The notes under the pieces: model-generated
Told to the model about the DNA's origin: nothing
Seen by the model: only the letters and a program-made list of their open reading frames with translations
Databases searched by the model: none
Shown: piece after piece, positions 23,122-32,792 of the stretch
Position numbering within the stretch: position 1 is the first letter of the stretch
Layout: each line of letters opens with the position of its first letter
Position numbers and translations under genes: made by a program
Origin: Adenophora triphylla var. japonica
Taxonomy: Eukaryota; Streptophyta; Magnoliopsida; Asterales; Campanulaceae
Assembly (NCBI GenBank): GCA_022495995.1
Contig: JAFEMH010003611.1
Coordinates: 1 to 64,000 of the forward strand
Direction: 5' to 3'
DNA: 64,000 nucleotides

Positions 23122-23227
23122 AAGATGGAGGAGGAAATCCTTGATCCCCAAGCTCTGATGAAGCTAAAGAGGAGGACTTCTCGATCCTCAGTCATGAACA
23201 AGAGACAGTCCGATGCCGTGGAGAGGT
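23122..23227 (+). pseudogene. second half of the retrotransposon-split exon
   Basis: Joined across the insertion (one AAGAT removed), the frame runs DLTKEQIKKMEEEILDPQ and on through KLKRRTSRSS to a GTAGGA donor-like site near 23,226. The charged, Lys-rich sequence fits the C-terminal part of a plant gypsy-type transposon ORF. The exon had a 3' splice site at 7394-7400. Confidence 0.45.
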
Positions 23228-23228
23228 A

Positions 23229-23312
23229 GGATACACATACGCACACACACATACATACATGCATGTGCATGCATGCATGCATGCATACATACATGCATAC
23301 ATACATTTATAT
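23229..23312. repeat. CA/CATG/CATA microsatellite
   Basis: Runs of CACACA grading into ATGC and ATAC tetranucleotides. The minus-strand Met/Cys/His-rich frames here are artefacts of it. Confidence 0.9.
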
Positions 23313-23527
23313 ATATATTGAATCTATTATTATCTTTAAATTGATGTGGGATAAATGGAACTTCAACAAAAGACAAGTCAAATTACGTTTGGGTCATCCT
23401 CCCATTAAAAGTCTATGTTAAAAAGTGAAGTTATTCGATCTTATATATATTTAGTAAATCTATTATTATCTTCAAATTGATGTGGGATAAATGAGAATTC
23501 AACCAAAGACAAGTCAAATTAAGTTTA

Positions 23528-23617
23528 GGGTAAATTACAAAATATGGCCTAACATCCACGAGGTGGTATCAGTTTGGGGTTCGAAGTCCAAAATTTAGCG
23601 AAGTAGGGTCTGACTTG

Positions 23618-23650
<33 letters not shown>

Positions 23651-24770
23651 AAAATAGGGATTTTTTTTTTAACACATTTCATTAGAAAAATCAGTTATGT
23701 CACATTTTACTTGCACGTGATTGACGAAATAGATCAGTTTGAAATGGGTATTAGTTTTTAGTGGGTTAAATGCAAATACTTAAAATTAAAGTTGAAAATA
23801 TAAAATTTTAAATAATCAAAATGTAAAATAAAATAACTAATATATTAAACTAATTATTTTTTAAAACATAAATAAATAACTTCGCGTTCAATAAAATAAA
23901 ATAAATAAATGTTTTATCAATAATTTTTTCAAAATTAAATGACAATTAACTATAGTTTTATATTAATTTACTATATTAAATAACAAGTAATTATATTTTT
24001 ATAATAATTTAATGTATTAATTAAATGTATAAACTCTACTTCGCCATACCAATGGTTCGCACCGTTCTTAACACCTCAATACCCTCTATATACTACTAGG
24101 GGTATGAGAGAATTGGACGCCCGCACAGTCTCTGTATTCCTTCGTCACATCGAATCGAAACTTCTGTTTATTCACTACCAGTCAACGTTCGTTGATGTCG
24201 AAGCAATTTCTTTTTCTCTTCCCAATACCCCGTGTTATCATCATTATCACGGACGATTCGCTTGAGACTTTTGTTGTTGTTGACTTATTGAAAACATATG
24301 AGGATATGGTGGAATCTGGTGGTTAGTGGGTTCGTTCGGATAGTGAGTGGGACCCATTTAATTTTAATTTTGACTTTTTCAAAATACAATTACTTCTCAT
24401 TTAATTTTGAAAATTTTATTAAAAAGCATTAATTTATTTCTATATTTGAAAGGAAATGACTTATTTATATTTTAAAAAGTAATTAAAATCATTATTTGAA
24501 TATATTAGTTATTTTATTTTAAATTATGATTATTTAAATTTGAAAATTTTATTTAACCCATTAAGAACTAATACCCATTTCAAACTGAACCATTTCGTCA
24601 ATCATGTGCAAGTCACATGTGTCTTAACTGACTTTTCTAACGACATGCGTTAAAAAAATCCTATTTTGCAAACAAAGTGATAAGTCAGACCATATTTCGC
24701 TAAATTTTAGACGTCAGACCCCAAACTGGTACTACCGAGTGGATGTTAGACCCTATTTTATAATTTACCC
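23528..24770. mobile_element. Mutator-like element (MULE), long TIRs
   Basis: Inverted arms of roughly 300 bp: the left begins GGGTAAATTACAAAATATGG and the right ends with its complement (TTTATAATTTACCC). They share the blocks around GAAATGGGTATTAGTT and GTGATTGACGAAAT. The flanking 9-mers TTAAGTTTA (23519-23527) and TTACATTTA (24771-24779) agree at seven of nine bases, the TSD size expected for MULEs. Between the arms, 24,040-24,350 is much less AT-rich and gene-like, which suggests a captured host fragment. No transposase is present. A T tract of about 30 lies at 23,619-23,648. Confidence 0.7.
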
Positions 24771-24779
24771 TTACATTTA

Positions 24780-26062
24780 TTATAAGAAAAAGGAGTACGA
24801 TTTCCTTTGTTAGGATTAGAATGTTATTGATCAATGGATTGGGGGAGCAAATGCGAAATGTTAAAAATTATGAAAATAATTATCTTATCGAGATTCTATA
24901 ATTTGTAATTAATGATAGATTAATAATATTTTTAAAAACAAAAAAAATGTCATTAAAATAATAAATCTATTTTCTAAAACATGTGAGAGTATTAATGAGC
25001 AATGCATGAGGGCGAATTTAAATATAACGGAATTTGCCCCATAAGTTCCTTTTGGAACAAATCACTTTCCACTAAGTTCCTCATTGTATTAAAATGCCCC
25101 ATAAGTTCTCATGTTGTATTATGTATAATACAACATTTAGTTATGCAGTAGTTTAAAATCATAATACTGCATCGCACCATCGCCTCCGCCACAGCCCAGC
25201 TCCGCTGCCGCCGTCTGCTACCGTCGCATGCCGAATTTCGGTCAATTTTCGTCGGAATCCGGTCAATTTTCACCGGAATCCGGCAATTTTGGCCGGAATC
25301 CGACCGCCGATCGTCGGAATCCGATCGCCGGAGGTCGGAATCTGATCGCCGGTCCATGGGCTTCGGACTTCGGTCACCGGCAGCCGCCGGAATGCAGTAA
25401 GTATTATGGCCTTAATTGATGTTGTATTTTCGAAACATAATACAACATCATAATACAACATGAAAAATGAACTTATTGGGTATTATGAAACTTTTTTAAA
25501 ACTTATCGACATAGTCCCTAAATACAATCAAATTAATAGTCGCACGTTTCTTTTGTGATCTTCTTCTCTTAATTTGATCATGCACACGTATATATTCAAA
25601 TATAAACGGAAGCACGTTTCAACATTATTTTATTCTACTAAAAAAAGTCAATAGCTTTTATTTTATTTAAATTTCAATTTATAATTTCAGTTTATAACTG
25701 ATAGATAGAGATTCGAATCCTGAATCTATCTGCCAAAGAAAGAGCTAATGCTCTTAGCTCAAAAAAAGTCAATAGTAGTCTATTCTACTTATATACAACA
25801 AAGCCTTCTTCGTCATTAAATAATTTGAATACTAAAATACACGTATAATAATCAATTATAAAATATTATGATTACAATTATAAATTAAAACATAAATTAA
25901 TTAATGGTGGAACTAACCTCACTACAACACAAACACTTATTTAAAGTAATATTTTGATAAAAAAAAAAAAAGGCAAAAACTCCTACGATACCTTCTTACT
26001 TATGGTGCGACGGATTTATATTTTCTCTTTTAAAGTGTTACATTTTAAAAATATAACAATTT
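24780..26062. other. intergenic DNA with a possible inverted-repeat element
   Basis: AT-rich. At about 25,090-25,480 a GC-richer core of repeated GGAATCCG and GATCGCCGG words is flanked by arms resembling each other in inverted orientation (left CATGTTGTATTATG at 25,111; right CATAATACAACATG near 25,448). This may be a small TIR element carrying captured sequence; I could not fix its ends or a target duplication. The rest shows no gene. Confidence 0.4.
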
Positions 26063-26079
26063 CAAAGAAAATGTAATCC

Positions 26080-26363
26080 TTTTTTTTTTTTTGATAGCCA
26101 GGTTCCCAGCTTCGCCGGACTAATCCTGGACCACTAGGTACCGGTCCCTCAGTATGCTGGTGGAGGTAAATCGCGGGATGTTCGAACTCCCCACACTGAG
26201 GATACAAGCCCAGCAATGCTGCTTCCTTAACTGCACGGATGTGCCCCGGGAGGCTCCAAAGAACTCTGAAACACAAGGTAGGAAATAAACCACAGAGAAT
26301 CCCCTTGAGGGGGAGTCGAACCGGTGACCTCCCCTTCGAGAGGCCACCTACGTACTACTGGGC
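26080..26363 (-). mobile_element. tRNA-derived SINE with poly(A) tail and 17-bp TSD
   Basis: On the minus strand the element starts near GGCCCAGTAGTACG (A-box-like), has a perfect B box GGTTCGACTCC about 45 bp later, and ends in about thirteen A residues. It is flanked by an exact 17-bp duplication CAAAGAAAATGTAATCC (26063-26079 and 26364-26380). A second B-box-like word, AGTTCGAACATCCC, lies in the 3' half, so the element may be a tRNA-tRNA dimer. It is transcribed by RNA polymerase III and moved by LINE machinery. The perfect long TSD indicates a fairly recent insertion. Confidence 0.9.
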
Positions 26364-26647
26364 CAAAGAAAATGTAATCCCATTGCACCGTGTGACGGTC
26401 TCACACCTCTTTACTTTTTGTGTGTTCATAGTGATACAATTTGTAGCTATGCGGGAAGATTCGGCTTACATCAATTTTTTTTTTTAGAGCAATGGAGTTT
26501 CAATTAACGACACAACGTTGACTTGGTCTTACATACTAACCTCTTACTATAACTCATAAAATGGACATGGTGCATAAAGCATCCTGCACAGAGCAAGTAT
26601 TCGGGAAAGACAGTGAAATGTAGACAAATTTTACTGGTATGCATATA

Positions 26648-26825
26648 CTCCCTCCGACCCTGAAAGATTGTCCCATTTGTCATTTTGACTTGTCCCAAAA
26701 AGTATGTCCCATTTTTAAACTTAGGCATGAATGTTAGTGCAAATCTACTAAGGTACAAGAAGGTGAAACTATTCCTTAATAATTACAAAATGTACAACAT
26801 GACAATCTTTTAGGGACGAAGGGAG
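26648..26825. mobile_element. Stowaway-like MITE
   Basis: CTCCCTCCG at the left and its inverted form CGAAGGGAG at the right, with TA flanks. Non-coding, 178 bp; internal 'gattgtccca' and 'gacaatctttta' extend the TIR. Confidence 0.8.
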
Positions 26826-27494
26826 TATATAATATAAGGTAGATGTAAGAGGTTCATCAAAAACTTGTATCCGTGATCTCAAGATACGCCCAAGTAATTA
26901 AGAAAAAAGAATGTCATGGACCGCTATAACACTTTCAACTACTCACCACTTTCCATAACATGATATCATAATATCAGCCCTCATAACATTCAAGAAACAC
27001 AAAAGTGATACTCTACTAGCATTAAACTTCAAGAACCAATGAGGTAATGTATAAGAGATTCTAGTTTTGCTATGCTCCTATCATTTCCACCCAATAATTC
27101 AAACCAAATCAGTAACAAATAAAATTGTACACTTTCAAAACCAAAGCAAATTTGATTTTATTTTTATCATTCATTTTGGACGGAGGAAGTAATTAAATAA
27201 TAAGATTCAAATAACACACGTCCATCATTAATTTTCATGATCGTCAAAATTCAAACATGCAATATCCATCTTAACGATGTTCGAAAGTATTTACGACTAA
27301 TAACAATAACAACAATAACAACAACAACAACAATCTTTAACTACTATTTCAAGGATTTCTCTCTCACGAGAAAAATTACATGCAACAAGACTTACAGTGG
27401 AGGTTTTAATTCTCTACGGCGATGCCATTGTTAGATGATAGTTCAGACCAATAGGATTGATATAGCCAACCATGCCTAGGGTTACACGAAAACG
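26826..27494. other. intergenic, 3' flank of the EDA6-like gene
   Basis: No gene seen. A GGACGGAGGAAGTA word at 27,178-27,191 looks like one end of a degraded Stowaway element, and an AAC/AAT microsatellite lies at 27,298-27,334. Confidence 0.5.
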
Positions 27495-27929
27495 TCACAT
27501 CTGAATCCAACGAGCTAGTTGAGTTGGATTAACAATACCAGGTATGTGGGTCCCTTCACTCTTCACTATAGCCACCACCTCAGCATAGCTGTTCTTCTCC
27601 GGCTTCCCCTTCCCGCTCGGCTCGCCTTGTCCCTTCCAGTTACTATTGTTCGACCCGTACTTGCCCCTCTTACTGTACTGAACCGGCAGGGCCTCGGCTC
27701 GAGCCGGATCAAACTTCTGACCGAGGAGCGTACCCTTCGTCAAGAACTCGTGAGCCATGTACCCGGCTAGCAGCTGGTTCGACATGACCGGCGGCTCGGC
27801 TGACGGCTTCGGAGAAGACAAAGGCGACGACGTCGTTGTAAGCGGTGGTGTTGATTTAGCCGGGAAAATAGGCTCCCACTCTTTGCGCTTTAATCGACGT
27901 TGTTGTTGTTGGTGATGTTGATGATTCAT
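27495..27929 (-). CDS. EDA6-like small plant protein, intronless
   Basis: 144 residues in one open frame with a Met start. The N-terminus is His/Gln-rich then basic (MNHQHHQQQQRRLKRKEWEP). The middle has Ser/Pro-rich linker sequence. Conserved-looking blocks are NQLLAGYMAHEFLTKGTLLG, then KFDPARAEALPV, and a C-terminal EGTHIPGIVNPTQLARWIQM. I recognise this combination from plant proteins annotated as 'embryo sac development arrest 6' (EDA6)-like; the molecular function is not known to me. There is no signal peptide or membrane segment. Promoter features lie upstream: a TATA box, a CT-repeat leader and a uORF. Composition and intact frame contrast with the transposons around it. The identification rests on memory of the family, not a search. 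Confidence 0.75.
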   Translation of the reverse strand: MNHQHHQQQQRRLKRKEWEPIFPAKSTPPLTTTSSPLSSPKPSAEPPVMSNQLLAGYMAHEFLTKGTLLGQKFDPARAEALPVQYSKRGKYGSNNSNWKGQGEPSGKGKPEKNSYAEVVAIVKSEGTHIPGIVNPTQLARWIQM

Positions 27930-28247
27930 CTCGACCGTCCGTTTTTCGATCTAAAACATGCCACGTCACCACTTTCTGAAATACTTTTTCTTTTAAAAAA
28001 AGAAAGTACGAACAGGGGCACAAATGTCAATTCATAGACCACGTGTAAAAACGAAACGGCACGATAGGGGATAAGAAATATTGAGGGCTAAAATGGTAAA
28101 TTGACACTTGGAACAAAGGGTAAAAATGTCAATGGAAAATATTGAAAAAAAAAACGATGAAGGAGATGTTAGGGATGGAAAACATATCGATATAGCGAAC
28201 GACCGGAATCTGGAAAAATTGCCGGATCTAGATAATGGACGATGGAT

Positions 28248-28289
28248 TCAACCGGGAAAGTCGTCGGCGATTAAAGGCGGGAAGTGCAT
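28248..28289 (-). promoter_or_regulatory. upstream ORF in the EDA6-like leader
   Basis: Thirteen codons (MHFPPLIADDFPG) then TGA, about 320 nt before the main start and downstream of the predicted transcription start. It could reduce main-ORF translation. Confidence 0.4.
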
Positions 28290-28316
28290 ACCGCCGGAGA
28301 AAGTCGTAGGAGGAGA

Positions 28317-28377
28317 AATAGAGAGAGAGAGAGAGAGGGAGAGAAATGGGGTTTAATAGATGAGAGAGAGAGAGAGA
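28317..28377 (-). repeat. CT microsatellite in the 5' leader
   Basis: GA repeats on the plus strand are CT repeats in the transcript, directly after the expected start site. CT-rich leaders are common in plant genes. Confidence 0.8.
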
Positions 28378-28397
28378 AATATTGAGCGGCGGATTGT

Positions 28398-28406
28398 CTA
28401 TATATG
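28398..28406 (-). promoter_or_regulatory. TATA box of the EDA6-like gene
   Basis: Minus-strand CATATATAG, placing initiation near 28,370 at the edge of the CT tract and giving a leader of about 440 nt. Confidence 0.5.
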
Positions 28407-28409
28407 GTT

Positions 28410-29174
28410 GAAGTTTTATACAAAGGCCTGTTCTTTGTTTAAATTACATGGTCCTGCCAATGTGTACTTTTATTCCTTATTTATAATCCTGTCCCGTCTA
28501 CAATAACAATAACAGTTAGTTTTAGATTTTTTACAAATTTTAATAAAGATGATTATTACATCAATTTAACAACAAAAGTATTAAGATTGCTACTTATTTT
28601 ATTTAATATTTCTCTTTTTTATATTATTTTACATAACTGCCCAATTGATAAAAAAACAAATTTCAATGTGGTAATAAAATAGAAATTTGAAAGCTTTTGA
28701 TTAGAAAAGCGATAATTGTTTTGAACTGAATATATTATCTAAAATTAACAGTTATTTTGTACTAGAAAGTATGTTAAGTTTAGGATAGGATAGGGGCACC
28801 AGTTCAATTACATGGTTGTCAATTTATTTAATAGTCCATGTTAAATATACTATCTTCGCCCTAATTTAAATTTTTTAGTTTGACTTCATATGTTTATTAA
28901 GAAATCTAAGTAAAATTGGGTCAAAAGTAAATAAGAAAGTAATAATTTTTTTTTTTATAATATATGAATTTTATGAGAATAAGATTATCAAAAATACTGT
29001 TGATACTTTGTAATTTAAGGAATAAGCCAAAAACTTATAAAAAATGCGTTTTTTTGTAAGCTTACAAAAAAACGTGTTTTTAAACTATTAGTCTCTCTCA
29101 GACGCAAACTCGTTCTCTCGCTACATTCTCTCTCTAGACGCAAACCAGAGCTCTGCTCTCCGCAATCGTCTTCC
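28410..29174. other. intergenic; contains a 28-bp perfect palindrome
   Basis: AT-rich DNA with no gene. A perfect palindrome at 29,047-29,074 consists of CG, seven T, GTAAG and its mirror complement. From 29,090 the sequence becomes CT-rich and leader-like (TCTCTC words), continuing after the hAT insertion. Confidence 0.5.
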
Positions 29175-29728
29175 CAAGCCCGGCCTTGTAGCAAGGCAAG
29201 TGAGGCTTTCGCCTAGGGCCTCCAAAAATTTGCATAAATTTAGGGTCCCAAATTCTTAGTTTTCTGTATATATAAATTATTTTCTTATGAAAACCAAGTA
29301 TTGTGAATGCTTCGGTGGTTAAGTGCTGGTGAACTTATGTTTTTCCCTTCACTGGATCCCTGTTCGAGCCTTGGTGGGAACTTTTTTCTCCAAGACAGTT
29401 TTATTTTTCAATAAATTTAAACAAATTATTCGTAATAATTACTTCAACATTGCATTATTCTTATGAATTACTTTTACTTGCATTTATCACTAAAAAATTG
29501 GTAAATTTTTTTTTTAAATAATTTGCAATTACTACTCATTTTTTTGCAATTATTGTAATCAATCTATATACAAACTCAATCGTCCAAGTACCAAACTTAT
29601 TATTTTTATTAATAAAGCTCTCCATGTTCATGTTCAGAATATGACACCGAAGTATTGCTCGTGGGAAATTTTTAGGGCCCTGACAAATTAATTTGCCTAG
29701 GGCCCCAATTTCCACAGGACTGGCCCTG
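29175..29728 (+). mobile_element. non-autonomous hAT element with 8-bp TSD
   Basis: 554 bp flanked by an exact 8-bp duplication CGTCTTCC (29167-29174, 29729-29736). The ends are imperfect inverted repeats (left CAAGCCCGGCC, right GGACTGGCCCTG) with sub-terminal GCCTAGGGCC inverted blocks. There is no transposase. Inside, at about 29,310-29,385, is a tRNA-like pair: GGTGGTTAAGTGCTGG (A-box-like) and GTTCGAGCC (B-box-like). Eight-bp TSDs and CAGGG-type ends are the hAT signature. Confidence 0.8.
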
Positions 29729-29736
29729 CGTCTTCC

Positions 29737-30224
29737 CCAAGCTCTCCCTCGCCGGCGACCTTCCTCAACCAATCCTCACCCTCTAAACCCTCTCCGGCCA
29801 AACCCAAACACCAATCCTCCCTCTCCGGCCAAGCACAAAATGAAAATGTTGTTGAAGTGGGATTGCAATGATCAGTTGAACACAGCGATTTTTGCTTTTT
29901 CAACTTCGCCGCTACCTCTGTAATTGAAAACCTATGAATCTGGTGAGGTCTTTGTAAGAATCCCAATGTTCCACCTGATTTTAGTGCTTCGCCCATTTGT
30001 CTCAGTGGGTTTTCAATTTTGGTGGGTTTTTTTGATGTTTAATTGGTGTTTTGACCGGCGGCGAGGCATTATAATCGACCAACGACACCAATTTCGTGTC
30101 GCCGGCTCAAAACCTTTAGTCCGGTGAAAGAATTTGAAGCTTGTTCAATTTATTTCACTACTCCCATTAGAGACAATTCATGTATTGCTGGGGGTTTTGA
30201 TGTGCCCGTTCCAGTTCAAACTAA
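29737..30224. other. gene-like GC-richer sequence flanking the hAT insertion
   Basis: Continues the CT/CCGG-rich leader-like DNA from 29,090-29,174. Short plus-strand frames (from ATG at 29,840 and 29,924) have no recognisable motifs. It may be the relic of a host gene 5' region; I cannot name it. Confidence 0.3.
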
Positions 30225-30670
30225 TGCCAATGTTTGTTTTTTTAAGTGCCAGTTCATGTATAATCAAGTGCCCGTTGGTGTATAATTGAGTGCCCGTTAG
30301 TGTATAATCAAGTGCTCGTTAGTGTATAATCAAGTGCCCGTTGGTGTAGAATTGAGTGCCCGTTAGTGTATAATAGAGTGCCAGTAAGTGTGTAACTGAG
30401 TGTCAATGTATTTTTGAATGCCAGTTCTTGTAATTTTGAATGCCAGTCCATGTTTTTTTGAATGCCAGTTCATATTTTTTTGAATATCAGCAAAAATAAT
30501 TATCAGTGTTTTTGAGTGCCAGTATATGCATTTTTGAGTGCCAGTAAATGTGTTTTCAAATGCCAGTCTATTTATATAAAAGTGCCCGTGTGAAGAGTGT
30601 CAGTTCATGTATATAAAAGTGTCCGTGTAAAAAGTGCCAGTTTCATGTTTATAAAATGCCAGTATGAAAT
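30225..30670 (+). repeat. degenerate minisatellite, AGTGCCCGTTAGTGTATAAT type
   Basis: About twenty imperfect units of 22-26 bp, drifting from GTGCCCGTTAGTGTATAATC to AATGCCAGTTCATGTTTTTT. Non-coding. Confidence 0.85.
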
Positions 30671-31689
30671 CACTGGTTATTTGTAATATTAACACTGACA
30701 TTTATCATGTTGCCAGTAATTACAAAAATGCCACCGTTTATTTTAAACATGGTTGCAAGTAATTACAAAAATGCCACCGTTTATTTTGAACGTTATTTTG
30801 GAAAACACGTTTTTTCTTATCTTAAGAAAAAACTAGTTTTTTATAAGACCAACTCAAGGAATAAAGCAACTAAAATTTTTAAAATGAAACATACTAATAA
30901 TAAGGAAATAAGAAGCTTAAACTGAAGAGAGGAAATATAAGATAAGAATGGTTGATGGTGGTGGATAAGAAGAGTGATTAAGTTGAGATTTTAGGGTGAG
31001 GAAATTATGATAATTAGAAGGAGTGAAAAGAATGTTTGGGTGGATTTAGGTTTTGCTTATCAAGAAATTGTGGTCTTATCTGTATGCGTGAGTGGCAAAT
31101 TGGGTAATAAAAAGAAGTATAGTGGTCAAATGTTTGGGTAACGCTTTGGAGGTATCACACCGGTTGAGTGTGCAGTTTCAAATGTTTGTTCACGCTTGTG
31201 ATTGTGGCCTTCTTATAGATTCCAATTTTAGTATGTGTTTAAATGCTTAAGTTTGATTTGATCCGGATGAATTTATAAATTCAACTACTAGTAGTCATTT
31301 TGTAGAATTTTTAAACTTGAATCAAATCGTAACAATTTAACTTTGACTGTGATTTTCCAGTTTGGTTATATCAAGTGATTTGATTTCATCATTTAGTAAG
31401 TGGTTTGGTTGAACGGTTATAAGTTATGTTTCAATGTAGTCCAATTTTTTTTTTAAGGAACAAACGAGCGAAAATGTTTGCATGAAGAATCACATTAAAA
31501 AATGGAGACTCATGGCAAGAGATTTCAACAATTATGTTGAATACTTACGCTTCCCCTATATTCGTTTGTGTGGGCTTTATCGAGCCTATTGATTTGACTT
31601 TTGACAAAATCAAATGTAGAGATTATAATATGAGAATGTCATTCTCGTGAAGAGTTTGATTCACTTGTGATTTATCTACAGGTGGGAGA
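30671..31689. other. intergenic; short tandem duplication
   Basis: A block of about 45 bp (AGTAATTACAAAAATGCCACC and following) is duplicated at 30,715-30,790. Otherwise no gene is seen. At its right end AGGTGGGAGATTG (31,680-31,692) resembles a Ty1/copia polypurine tract. Confidence 0.4.
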
Positions 31690-32340
31690 TTGTTGGGATG
31701 GATATAGATTGAGATTGCAAGAAAAATGTGAGAGATTGTTGGGATGGATACAAACCTAGTTGGACAAGAATTGAGGTTGCAAGAAAAAAGAGGTGAAAAC
31801 GGCAGAGAGGAAACCATGGGCATGCTATGGAATAGGCTGGCTGTATCCTGGGAGGTATCATGACAGTCGTACTACACAAGTTGCCGTATTGACTGGGCAA
31901 CCAACAGGAAGCTTCGGGCTGGTCCGGATTGTGCAAGATCTTGGTTTACTATTTTGGCGCGGTCTCTTTTAACAACATAATTATTTTAATGGCCAGAAAG
32001 CAGTTTACTTTTTGAGTAATGAATTAGAATCCTCGTGGGTTTATGTTTGTTGTTCATGTATAAATACAAATGACGACCAAGAAAATTGTGGTGCTAGAGC
32101 AATTGGCCATAGAGAATCTGTGAAATCTACAGCAGAGTCAAAGTCATTGGTAGGTCTAAGGGGTGTCATTAGAGGTATTACATGGATAACCTAAATTATG
32201 TCTAGCAGTTGTAAGGGTGGGTGGTGTGTCTATATAAAGATAGAGGGGATGACTTTAAAGGATATCACGTGTTTTATTTGTAACACAACAAATTATAATA
32301 TTAGTGAATATTCTAACTTGATAGTGCATTCATATGTAGT
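31690..32340 (+). mobile_element. LTR-like sequence, possibly Ty1/copia
   Basis: Begins near TTGTTGGGATGG directly after a purine-rich GGTGGGAGA, the usual polypurine tract/LTR junction of copia elements. A TATATAAAG box lies at about 32,231-32,239. The first part is internally duplicated (GAGATTGTTGGGATGGATA twice, 31,686 and 31,733). No second LTR or pol was found, so it is a fragment. Confidence 0.35.
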
Positions 32341-32349
32341 CTAAATATA

Positions 32350-32792
32350 TGATGAACTAGCCCATGCCCGTATCCAAGGCCACGTTTTTTTTAAATTTTT
32401 TATTTTTTTTTTAATTTAAATTTATTTTTTTTTAAGGCAAAATGGGAAAGAGACAAAATAGTGAAGGCAAAATGAAAAAATCGCCACTTGACACTGTTCA
32501 TTGAACAGTAAGATTCTCACCCTCATTTATACTATAAATTGGGTAAATAAATCATGTGTTCTTATCTTTTATTACTTTGAAGAATCATTGAAGAAAAAGA
32601 AATTCTGAGGGCAAGATTCAAACTACAAACCAAGCACCCAACATATAGCATTTGAACCACTAAGACAGTAACCATTTAGTGTGAAATTATGAGACCTTTT
32701 ATATACAAGTCTTTTAAAAATTGGGCCCCAAAATTGTTGTTTTTTGGGAAGTCTAAAGCGGTCTTTGGTGGGCTTGGCCCAGGGTCGCCCTG
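32350..32792 (-). mobile_element. second hAT-family copy, truncated
   Basis: On the minus strand the end CAGGGCGACCCTGGGCC at 32,776-32,792 and a following GGGGCCCAA block match the layout of the element at 29,175-29,728. It carries the same type of internal tRNA-like motif (TAGTGGTTCAAATGC, then TTTGAATCTTGCC, about 32,610-32,675). No matching opposite terminus or 8-bp TSD was found at the left, so it is truncated there. Confidence 0.55.

Noticed and set aside
23046..23376. Cys/Met/His-rich minus-strand peptides
   Set aside because: Translation of the CATG/CATA microsatellite.
28108..28356. 82-aa plus-strand frame opposite the EDA6-like leader
   Set aside because: Its end is the GA microsatellite read as Glu-Arg repeats, and the rest lies antisense to a leader with TATA and CT tract. 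No family recognised.
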